DNA of 15,143 nt from Bacillota bacterium. Lineage in GTDB: Bacteria; Bacillota; Clostridia; Acetivibrionales; DSM-1351. Shown piece by piece: positions 1 to 5,829 of this stretch (position 1 is the stretch's first letter; each line of letters begins with the position of its first letter). Below the pieces are notes generated by a model. That model searched no databases. It saw nothing but the letters and a program-made list of their open reading frames with translations, and was not told the DNA's origin. The stretch lies in assembly GCA_023412635.1 (NCBI GenBank), contig JAEYNI010000124.1, forward strand, positions 1-15,143. Direction: 5' to 3'. The position numbers were made by a program, and so were the translations under genes.

Positions 1-142
1 TAATTACGGTTATGTTGGAAGTGAGTATATGATTTTGATAACCGTTAATAGCAACCAATTCAGCAATCATTACTTGCCTGAGTAAATTGGTGACTTTGTG
101 GGGTACACCCTGTGGGTGACCGAGTGGATTTGTATAACTCAT
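1..142 (-). CDS. Ferritin-like protein, N-terminal fragment (runs off left edge)
   Basis: An open frame on the minus strand starts with ATG at 142-140 and stays open for 47 codons to the window edge. An AAGAGG ribosome binding site lies about five bases upstream of the ATG. The visible part begins with a short Gly/Pro-rich segment (NPLGHPQGVP, residues 5-14), then an amphipathic helix (about residues 16-40) with Glu28 and the pattern AELVAINGYQNHI. This resembles the first helix of the small ferritin-like di-iron proteins of Firmicutes, some of which are cargo of encapsulin nanocompartments. The metal-binding second helix and any cargo-loading tail lie outside the window, so iron binding and encapsulin association are inference. 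It is divergent from the MerR-type gene at 457. I am fairly sure it is a real gene start and less sure of the family. Confidence 0.6.
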   Translation of the reverse strand, partial: MSYTNPLGHPQGVPHKVTNLLRQVMIAELVAINGYQNHILTSNITVI

Positions 143-223
143 AAAAACCTCTTAAAATTTTTTACTTATTTATTTTATGTATATTTTTAGGTAAAAGTGA
201 AGGTTAGTGTTAAAGTAATCAGA

Positions 224-253
224 TATATACTTAATCATAAATTACCTTGTCAT
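224..253 (-). promoter_or_regulatory. Candidate promoter for the ferritin-like gene
   Basis: On the minus strand ATGACA (253-248, five of six matches to the -35 consensus) is followed after 18 bases by TATATA (229-224). It would give a leader of about 75-80 bases before the ATG at 142. The -10 is a weak match in very AT-rich DNA, so this is only a candidate. Confidence 0.25.
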
Positions 254-256
254 TTT

Positions 257-290
257 GAGAGTTACATGAGAGTTAACAATGAGAGTTAAC
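257..290 (+). repeat. Three direct repeats of GAGAGTTA(A)C in the divergent intergenic region
   Basis: GAGAGTTAC at 257-265 and GAGAGTTAAC at 268-277 and 281-290 recur with starts 11 and 13 bases apart, about one DNA helical turn. They lie between the candidate minus-strand -35 (248-253) and the plus-strand -35 (299-304). That position suits an activator or repressor binding array acting on one or both divergent genes. Each copy contains the GTTA(A)C core, which echoes the TTAACGC arms of the palindrome at 305-319. The bound protein is unknown. Confidence 0.5.
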
Positions 291-298
291 AAAAAGTA

Positions 299-329
299 TT
301 GACATTAACGCAGCGTTAAGGTGTATATT
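299..329 (+). promoter_or_regulatory. MerR-type promoter with palindromic operator in a 19-bp spacer
   Basis: TTGACA (299-304) and TATATT (324-329) are separated by 19 bases instead of the usual 17. The spacer holds a perfect inverted repeat, TTAACGC-A-GCGTTAA (305-319), with 7-bp arms around one central base. Long-spacer promoters with the operator between the hexamers are the hallmark of MerR-family control, where the regulator untwists the DNA to realign the two boxes. The next gene encodes a MerR-family protein, so autoregulation is the simplest reading. The predicted transcript starts near 336 and has a leader of about 120 bases. Confidence 0.75.
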
Positions 330-352
330 TTGATTAAGCTTATTTAACAGTA

Positions 353-364
353 AAATGGCCATTT
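353..364. repeat. 12-bp perfect palindrome in the MerR leader
   Basis: AAATGGCCATTT is perfectly self-complementary. It lies about 17 bases downstream of the predicted transcription start. It could be a second operator site for a dimeric regulator. As RNA it could not fold tightly, because it has no loop. Function unknown. Confidence 0.3.
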
Positions 365-409
365 GAGTAATTAAGTTTAAGAAATAGCCGGAAGGAGGTG
401 AAGAGGCTT

Positions 410-472
410 ATGCTGAATGAATATCCAATGCTTTCACTGACAGCATTAGCCCGAACATGGAATATACGGTAA
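410..472 (+). CDS. 20-codon leader ORF overlapping the MerR start
   Basis: A near-ideal Shine-Dalgarno sequence, AAGGAGGTG (392-400), sits nine bases before ATG 410-412. That ATG opens a 20-codon frame ending in TAA at 470-472. The frame overlaps the first 16 bases of the regulator gene, which starts at 457 in another frame and has no recognisable ribosome binding site of its own. This arrangement suggests translational coupling: ribosomes that load at 392-400 finish the short frame and restart at 457. A 6-bp stem, AATGCT/AGCATT (427-432 with 442-447), lies inside the ORF. The peptide itself resembles nothing I recognise and may matter only for being translated. Confidence 0.45.
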   Translation: MLNEYPMLSLTALARTWNIR

Positions 473-1221
473 AAAAACTTGCAGCTCTTGCTGATGTTAG
501 CACCAGAACTCTAAGGTATTATGATGAAATAGGTATTCTAAAGCCGGCAAGAATCAATTCATCAGGATACAGAATCTATGGTCAGAACGAGGTTAACAGA
601 TTACAGCAAATTCTCTTCTACAGAGAATTGGAGATTAGTCTGGAGGATATAAAAGAAATAATTTCCCAACCGGACTATAATAGCTGCGAAGCTCTGAAAG
701 ATCATCGGCTAAAGCTTCTGGCAAAAAGAAAACAAATAGATATATTGCTGGCCAATATTGAAAAAACCTTGGAGGCAGCTGAAGGGAGACTGAAAATGAC
801 TGATAAAGAGAGATTTGAAGGCTTTAAACAAAAACTGGTAGATGAAAATGAGAATAAATACGGCAGGGAAATTAGAGAAAAGTATGGTGATAAAGCAGTA
901 AATGAATCCAACAATAAACTACTGAAAATGACAAATGGGCAATATCAACAGTTTGAAAAGCTTGGTCAGGAAGTAAAAGAAACGTTGAAGGCGGCTATGG
1001 AAACAGGCGATCCTGCTGGAAGCCTTGGACAGAAAGCGGCTGATCTGCACCGCCAATGGCTTTCATATTCTTGGGGCAGCTACAGCAAGGAAGCTCATGC
1101 AGGAGTGGCTCAGATGTATGTCGGTGATGAACGCTTTAAGGCATACTATGACAAAATTCAGGAGGGGGCTGCGGAGTTCCTGAGAGATGCGGTGTTGATA
1201 TATACCGGAATGAATAAATGA
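457..1221 (+). CDS. MerR-family transcriptional regulator with TipAS-type effector domain
   Basis: This is a DNA-binding regulator of 254 residues. Residues 1-70 form the MerR winged helix-turn-helix; the stretch VKKLAALADVSTRTLRYYDE (5-24) and SGYRIYG (36-42) are classic. Residues about 75-112 form the dimerising coiled coil. Residues about 115-250 match the TipAS antibiotic-recognition fold (helical, with the HRQWLSYSWG segment at 198-207 and MYVGDERFKAYYD at 220-232). Known relatives such as TipA and Mta respond to thiopeptides or other drugs and activate efflux or binding proteins, but the ligand here is unknown. The start at 457 is chosen because MEYTVKKLA is the standard N-terminus of the family; it has no Shine-Dalgarno of its own and is probably coupled to the leader ORF at 410-472. 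The 19-bp-spacer promoter at 299-329 is its likely autoregulated promoter. I see no terminator in the 95 bases before the SLH gene. Confidence 0.9.
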   Translation: MEYTVKKLAALADVSTRTLRYYDEIGILKPARINSSGYRIYGQNEVNRLQQILFYRELEISLEDIKEIISQPDYNSCEALKDHRLKLLAKRKQIDILLANIEKTLEAAEGRLKMTDKERFEGFKQKLVDENENKYGREIREKYGDKAVNESNNKLLKMTNGQYQQFEKLGQEVKETLKAAMETGDPAGSLGQKAADLHRQWLSYSWGSYSKEAHAGVAQMYVGDERFKAYYDKIQEGAAEFLRDAVLIYTGMNK

Positions 1222-1316
1222 TACTGCAATATGGTAACAATTACAGCTAGTACAGCATAAATAATCTTGATAATATGAGAAGAGTATTGTAAATCAATAA
1301 TATTATGAGGTGACAA

Positions 1317-3101
1317 ATGCGTACAAAGTTAGTGGGCAGAGTGATAAAAGTTATCATAGTTACTGTTTTATCTGCCGGAATAATGGCAGGTGCTTTACCT
1401 GTGCAGGCTGAGGCCATAAAGGACCTTTCTAAAGCTTCAGCTTATGCAAAAGAAGCTGTACAGTGGATGGTAAACAATAAAGTAATAAGTGGAGACCAAT
1501 ACGGTTATTTTAACCCCGGTAAAAAAATCAACAGGGCAGAATTGGTAACTATAATAGTAAAAGCGTTAAATATTGATGTAACTAATTTACCTGAAACTCC
1601 TACCTTCAGTGACGTCCCGGACAAGCACTGGGCTTACGCTTATGTTGAGGCTGCCAGCCGAGCAGGTATCATAAGCGGTATAGGAAACGGCAAGTTCGGA
1701 GTCGATTCTCTGAGTACCAGAGAACAGGTAACTTCAATAATTATGAACTACCTGTCTATATCAAAAGAAGCGGTTCTGGCAGAGCAGGGCCTGAATGCAT
1801 TAACGAAATTCATTGATGAAGAGAATATGTCTGAATGGGCGAAACCTTCTATCCAATTTGCGGTTTCGAATGGTATAATGAGCGGCACCGGTTCGAATAC
1901 TTTTTCTCCGGCAGGAAAGGCTACAAAAGAACAGATAGCAGTTATTCTACATAACTTTATTAATAACAGTGAAAGAATCCATAAAGCAGCCGACAGTTTG
2001 AGAAAGCCTTTGATATCATTTAACGGAGATGCTATAAAGTTGACCGAAGCTTCTGTACTTGAAAACGGAGAAATTCTCATACCGGTCGAAGCTTTTGTGC
2101 ACATGGGAGTAAGTGTAACTGTAGACGAGGCTAAGAACAGAGTTGTTGTTAAGAACTCTGCCGGGGATAAAAACATATATCTAGGCGTTAATAATAGTAC
2201 TGCATATGTTAATTATACCGGCACGGGGAATCCCTTTACAGAATCCGGCACTGCAGCCAACGCTATTACTCTTGCAGCAGCGCCCAAGGTATCTGGCCAA
2301 GCCGTTCTAGTCCCAGCAAAAGCAGTTACTTCTGCCATGAGTATGACTATCCAAATGAACGAAAAAACAAAGCTTGTTGTAATCAAATATGCTTCGGCAG
2401 TAAGTAATCCTGCACTTTACAACGCATTTAAGAAGCGTCTTGATTATAAGGGAGAATACAAGTCAAGTTTGGAAATGTCCATGGTTGAGACAACAAATTA
2501 TGAAAAACTGATGGGCCTAAGCTATATTATGGAAGGTGCAAATAACGGTTCAAAATCAACCTCGAATACTAAAGTTACCACATTTGATCCTCAATATGGA
2601 GAAGCTTCCGATCAATATAATGTTATTAAAATAGGTCAACAGATATATTACAAAAATATGAAAACCGGAATATGGAGTACCGTTACTGAGGAAGAAGCTC
2701 TTGAACAGGGTATAATGTATTTTGATTATGAAGCAGATAAAGCTGAAACACAAAAAATGCTTGATTCCTATGGAAAGATGAAAATATACTTTGCAGGAAA
2801 GGCTTTTATAAATGGTGAAGAGGTTAACAGATATGAAATAAAAGCCGAAAAAGAGATGTTGAATTCATTAATACCTTCAGACCTCCTTGGTGAAGTTATG
2901 ACAATGGAAGACATCTATAACAAGGGCTTTAACTTGAAGATAGATGTCTATGTTAACAGTAATGGTCATATTATCAAGCAGGTAACTAAAATCAATGCCG
3001 CTATGGAACTTGATGGTTCAGGTATGGAATTGAATGTTGCTCATGCTGTTGATTACAGAAATATAGGTACTGAGATAGAAATAGTAAGCCCAAGCATATA
3101 G
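1317..3101 (+). CDS. Secreted SLH-domain protein with copper-amine-oxidase-N-like domain
   Basis: A cell-surface protein of 594 residues. Residues 1-33 are a signal peptide: basic start, hydrophobic VIIVTVLSAGIMAGAL, probable cleavage after the VQAEA region. Three SLH repeats follow at about 36-88, 97-148 and 165-215, with variants of the TRAE signature: NRAE (72-75), TREQ (134-137) and TKEQ (203-206). SLH repeats bind pyruvylated secondary cell-wall polymer, so the protein should be anchored in the envelope. Residues about 235-358 resemble the copper amine oxidase N-terminal-like domain common in clostridial surface proteins; it has no oxidase active site and is probably a structural module. 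Residues about 365-594 form a beta-rich C-terminal domain that I cannot assign. The start has a good GAGGTGA site (1307-1313). It lies 95 bases after the MerR gene on the same strand, so read-through is possible. It ends at the hairpin at 3114-3137. Confidence 0.85.
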   Translation: MRTKLVGRVIKVIIVTVLSAGIMAGALPVQAEAIKDLSKASAYAKEAVQWMVNNKVISGDQYGYFNPGKKINRAELVTIIVKALNIDVTNLPETPTFSDVPDKHWAYAYVEAASRAGIISGIGNGKFGVDSLSTREQVTSIIMNYLSISKEAVLAEQGLNALTKFIDEENMSEWAKPSIQFAVSNGIMSGTGSNTFSPAGKATKEQIAVILHNFINNSERIHKAADSLRKPLISFNGDAIKLTEASVLENGEILIPVEAFVHMGVSVTVDEAKNRVVVKNSAGDKNIYLGVNNSTAYVNYTGTGNPFTESGTAANAITLAAAPKVSGQAVLVPAKAVTSAMSMTIQMNEKTKLVVIKYASAVSNPALYNAFKKRLDYKGEYKSSLEMSMVETTNYEKLMGLSYIMEGANNGSKSTSNTKVTTFDPQYGEASDQYNVIKIGQQIYYKNMKTGIWSTVTEEEALEQGIMYFDYEADKAETQKMLDSYGKMKIYFAGKAFINGEEVNRYEIKAEKEMLNSLIPSDLLGEVMTMEDIYNKGFNLKIDVYVNSNGHIIKQVTKINAAMELDGSGMELNVAHAVDYRNIGTEIEIVSPSI

Positions 3102-3113
3102 TAAAAAATAAAA

Positions 3114-3137
3114 GAGGCCGGCAAAAATGCTGGCCTC
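3114..3137. terminator. Bidirectional intrinsic terminator between convergent genes
   Basis: Arms GAGGCCGGC (3114-3122) and GCTGGCCTC (3129-3137) pair over nine positions with one G-U, around a six-base loop. Read on the minus strand, the stem is followed by TTTTATTTTTT, a strong U-tract that would end the trxB-CBS transcript. On the plus strand it is preceded by an A-rich run and followed by a weaker T-rich stretch, so it may also stop the SLH transcript. Confidence 0.85.
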
Positions 3138-3165
3138 ATAATATTTCATTATCTTAAAAGATAGA

Positions 3166-3591
3166 CTACTGCGGTCTTGAGGGTGTTGAAATGTTCTGAA
3201 GTGTATCAGCAACTTGAGTATAATACTTGGCATCAACAGCCACATCACCAAGGGCTACAATTCCAACGAGGTTATTGTTTTCAATAACAGGAACTCTTCG
3301 AATCTGACTTGTAGACATTTTTTGGGCAACATCGTGCATATCCATATCAGGAGAAACACATGCTACACCTGTAGTCATAACTTCCGTTACAGGGGTCTGC
3401 TGAGGATTTTTACCGGTTGCAACAGTTCTTACAACTATATCTCTATCGGTAATAATACCTACAACACCACTCTGATCACAAACAGGGATAGATCCTACGT
3501 TATGCTGCTGCATAAGCTGTGCTGTCTCAACAACATTTGCTGCGGGATTTACATAAGCAACGTTTTTGGTCATTACGTCTCTTACCTTCAT
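3166..3591 (-). CDS. Two-CBS-domain protein (YhcV-like)
   Basis: A 141-residue stand-alone pair of CBS domains (about residues 1-60 and 69-125), with the typical starts KVRDVMTKNV and PVTEVMTTGV and the core turns VGIITDRDIV and VGIVALGDVA. CBS pairs bind adenine nucleotides such as AMP, ATP or S-adenosylmethionine and usually sense energy status. This one carries no catalytic or membrane domain, so it is probably a cytosolic sensor acting on a partner. Length and sequence closely resemble Bacillus subtilis YhcV as I recall it, a protein whose role is not settled. The start has AAAGGGTGA just upstream. It lies 70 bases downstream of trxB on the same strand and probably shares its transcript. 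A TATAAT at 3626-3621 could be an extra -10, but I see no convincing -35. The hairpin at 3114-3137 follows. Confidence 0.9.
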   Translation of the reverse strand: MKVRDVMTKNVAYVNPAANVVETAQLMQQHNVGSIPVCDQSGVVGIITDRDIVVRTVATGKNPQQTPVTEVMTTGVACVSPDMDMHDVAQKMSTSQIRRVPVIENNNLVGIVALGDVAVDAKYYTQVADTLQNISTPSRPQ

Positions 3592-3661
3592 ATAATCACC
3601 CTTTCTTTTAAGAATTCATGATTATAATTCCCGAATAAAGTTAAAAAAAACGCGGAAGGTT

Positions 3662-4579
3662 TCACCATTTGGTTTCAGTAATGTACAGCTCTGCTGAGTA
3701 GGAGGCTGTTGCTCCGTCAGAAGCTGCAGTAATAACCTGTCTTAAAAACTTTTGACGTATATCTCCTGCGGCAAAAACTCCCGGAATGTTTGTACGCATT
3801 CTTTCATCAGTAATAATATACCCTTCCTTGCTTTGCTGTACTTTTCCATTAATTAAGGAGATGTTGGGATTTAAACCAATTGCGATGAATAGCCCGTCAA
3901 CATCTATTTGAGAGCTTACGTTTGTTTTCAGATTTTTTAGTTTTAATCCCTCAACACCATGCTGACCAATAATCTCTTCGACAACTGAATCCCATACCAA
4001 TTCAATTTTTCTATTGCAGAATAATTCGTCCTGCATAATTTTCGTAGCCCTTAAGCTGTCTCTTCTGTGAATAAGATAGATTTTGGGACAAAATCTTGCC
4101 AGATATAAGGCATCTTCTACTGCAGTGTCACCTCCACCAACCACGGCAACAGTTTTATTTTTGTAAAAGGCTCCGTCGCACACGGCACAATAGGAGACAC
4201 CGGCTCCCCTGAAAGCTTCCTCCTTGTCAAGACCAAGCATTTTCGGGTATGCGCCCATACATAATATAAGTGCCTTACACTCATAAGTATTTTTTTGTGT
4301 TTTGACAACTTTTATCTTTGAATCCAGATCAAGTGCAAGTATTTCGTCATTAAGGACAACAGTACCGAATTTTCTTGCCTGTTTTTCCATTCTCAGGGCC
4401 AGGTCGGAACCACCAATGGGTTCTTCAAACCCCGGATAATTTTCTATAATATCTGTTGTAGCCATTTGCCCACCTGTGAACATCTTTTCTATTACAAGTG
4501 TGTCAAACTTGGCCCTTGAACTGTATAGGGCTGCAGAATAGCCTGCTGGCCCACCTCCAATGATTATTATGTCGTACAT
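3662..4579 (-). CDS. trxB: Thioredoxin reductase (NADPH, FAD)
   Basis: A cytosolic flavoprotein of 305 residues, the normal length for the low-molecular-weight bacterial enzyme. It passes electrons from NADPH through FAD to thioredoxin. The FAD-binding GGGPAG is at 8-13, the redox-active CAVC (Cys131 and Cys134) is followed by Asp135, the NADPH-binding GGGDTA is at 148-153, and the second FAD motif GVFAAGD is at 267-273. HRR at 171-173 is the usual signature for the 2'-phosphate of NADPH, which argues against ferredoxin- or NADH-dependent variants. GGAGGT (4590-4585) precedes the ATG closely. The gene is divergent from the CPBP protease and is followed on the same strand by the CBS-domain gene. 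No thioredoxin gene is in the window. All key residues are present. Confidence 0.96.
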   Translation of the reverse strand: MYDIIIIGGGPAGYSAALYSSRAKFDTLVIEKMFTGGQMATTDIIENYPGFEEPIGGSDLALRMEKQARKFGTVVLNDEILALDLDSKIKVVKTQKNTYECKALILCMGAYPKMLGLDKEEAFRGAGVSYCAVCDGAFYKNKTVAVVGGGDTAVEDALYLARFCPKIYLIHRRDSLRATKIMQDELFCNRKIELVWDSVVEEIIGQHGVEGLKLKNLKTNVSSQIDVDGLFIAIGLNPNISLINGKVQQSKEGYIITDERMRTNIPGVFAAGDIRQKFLRQVITAASDGATASYSAELYITETKW

Positions 4580-4738
4580 ATATTACCTCCAATAGTTGAA
4601 TCTACTTTGGTCTAAAATTAATTTTCTCACTATTTTCTGATTTATTCTATAATTAATATACCCAAAAATTATTGAATAATAAATTAAAATTTGTAATAAT
4701 GTGGTAACTAATAAAAGAGGTTAATCCAATTAAAAACA

Positions 4739-4767
4739 TTTAAAAGACTGTTATAAAATGTTATAAT
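4739..4767 (+). promoter_or_regulatory. Candidate promoter of the CPBP protease gene
   Basis: TTTAAA (4739-4744, four of six matches) and a perfect TATAAT (4762-4767) are 17 bases apart. The start would fall near 4774, giving a leader of about 35 bases. TGTTATAA occurs twice, at 4749-4756 and 4759-4766, the second copy overlapping the -10. No convincing promoter for the divergent trxB was found in the rest of this very AT-rich gap (4580-4738), though a 13-base palindrome lies at 4668-4680. Confidence 0.5.
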
Positions 4768-4807
4768 TAACAGGTTAAATTGTATTGGTTTTAGGAGGAT
4801 TTATTCA

Positions 4808-5761
4808 TTGATAACAAAATATCAGGAACTTGCTAAATACGGTAATATAAAGACATCAAGGTTTGTTTCGTCAGCAGCGGTAATACTTTATTTTTATTTT
4901 ATTATCGGTGGCATAATAGCCTCGATTCCGATTATATATACTATGGTTACAAATCGCGATATTCTTTTTGATCCTATTCTGCAGACTGATCCGATGGGGT
5001 TTATTGATAAATATGTTGGCCCGATTCCAAATTTTATTTTTTCAAATTTGGCTATTTATTGCATGCTTGCTGGTGCTATTATAGCGATTAAATTTATACA
5101 CAACAGACCTTTGGGAACAGTTTTCAATCATAGCGGAAAAATTAAGTGGTCAAATTTCTGGATTGGTTTTGGTGTGTTTGGAATATTACTGTTTATTGGC
5201 TCGGCAGTTGATTATTTAATAAATTCTGAAACTTACTCGGTATCTTTTGAGCCAAGTAAATTCTGGGTCATGTTACCTTTGATTTTGATCATGACTCCAA
5301 TTCAGACCACGGCAGAGGAATTTGTATTCAGGGGATATGTAATACAGAGCTTCGGACTCAAAATAAGGAACGGACTTGTCCTTTCGATTATTTCCGGCGT
5401 ACTTTTTACACTTCCGCATCTTGCAAATCCTGAGATATATGCAGCAAATAAGCTTGGTATGTTCAGTACCATTTGTATGGTTTTGAACTATTATGTAATT
5501 GGGATGATGCTGGCTATGATAACAATCAGAACAAATTCTCTCGAGGCTGCCGCAGGTGTTCATGCGGTCAATAATCTGTTCTGTTTTATAATTGTCAGTT
5601 ATCCCGATAGTGTTTTGCCTACAAATACTATATTCTTTACCTCCGAATTTAATCCTGTAGCAGGCTTTGTTTCATCACTTATAACTGCAATATTATTCTA
5701 CATAATTGCAGCTTTTATAATAGAAAAAACAGACAAGACTCTTAAAGTTACTGGTTTATAA
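4808..5761 (+). CDS. CPBP-family intramembrane metalloprotease (CAAX protease/Abi type)
   Basis: A polytopic membrane protein of 317 residues with about seven or eight hydrophobic segments. It carries the family's catalytic motifs: EEFVFRG (Glu170, Glu171, Arg175), His204 in FTLPH, and His252 with Asn255/Asn256 in HAVNN. Members are glutamate/histidine-type intramembrane proteases; some process prenylated proteins, others protect against self-made bacteriocins or process peptide signals. The substrate here cannot be inferred, and there is no bacteriocin gene nearby. The start codon is TTG at 4808, chosen because AGGAGG (4793-4798) sits nine bases upstream and the next in-frame Met is residue 46, beyond the first membrane segment. 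It is followed after 68 bases by addB. No terminator was seen between them, so partial co-transcription is possible. Confidence 0.9.
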   Translation: MITKYQELAKYGNIKTSRFVSSAAVILYFYFIIGGIIASIPIIYTMVTNRDILFDPILQTDPMGFIDKYVGPIPNFIFSNLAIYCMLAGAIIAIKFIHNRPLGTVFNHSGKIKWSNFWIGFGVFGILLFIGSAVDYLINSETYSVSFEPSKFWVMLPLILIMTPIQTTAEEFVFRGYVIQSFGLKIRNGLVLSIISGVLFTLPHLANPEIYAANKLGMFSTICMVLNYYVIGMMLAMITIRTNSLEAAAGVHAVNNLFCFIIVSYPDSVLPTNTIFFTSEFNPVAGFVSSLITAILFYIIAAFIIEKTDKTLKVTGL

Positions 5762-5829
5762 CCTAGTTAAAAAACAATAAAAAATATGTAGGCGAATATT
5801 CGAAATAAAATCAAAGGAGTACATAAGCT

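Noticed and set aside
1222..1316. Separate promoter for the SLH gene (TTGATA at 1267-1272)
   Set aside because: The matching -10 position reads TAAATC, a poor match, and there is no other support, so I did not call it.
1748..2176. Minus-strand 142-codon open frame inside the SLH gene
   Set aside because: It is a shadow of the well-supported SLH coding frame and resembles no known protein.
3214..3621. Plus-strand open frame of 135 codons opposite the CBS gene
   Set aside because: It lies antisense to a clearly conserved CBS-domain gene, has a composition unlike a real protein and no ribosome binding site.
4580..4738. trxB promoter on the minus strand
   Set aside because: Several TATA-like boxes exist, but none has a -35 partner at an acceptable distance; the AT content makes chance matches likely.
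5793..5802. Palindrome CGAATATTCG before addB as an SOS (LexA) box
   Set aside because: Firmicute LexA sites have GAAC-N4-GTTC half-sites; this is shorter, has GAAT instead of GAAC and lacks the four-base centre. It may be a chance AT-rich palindrome.
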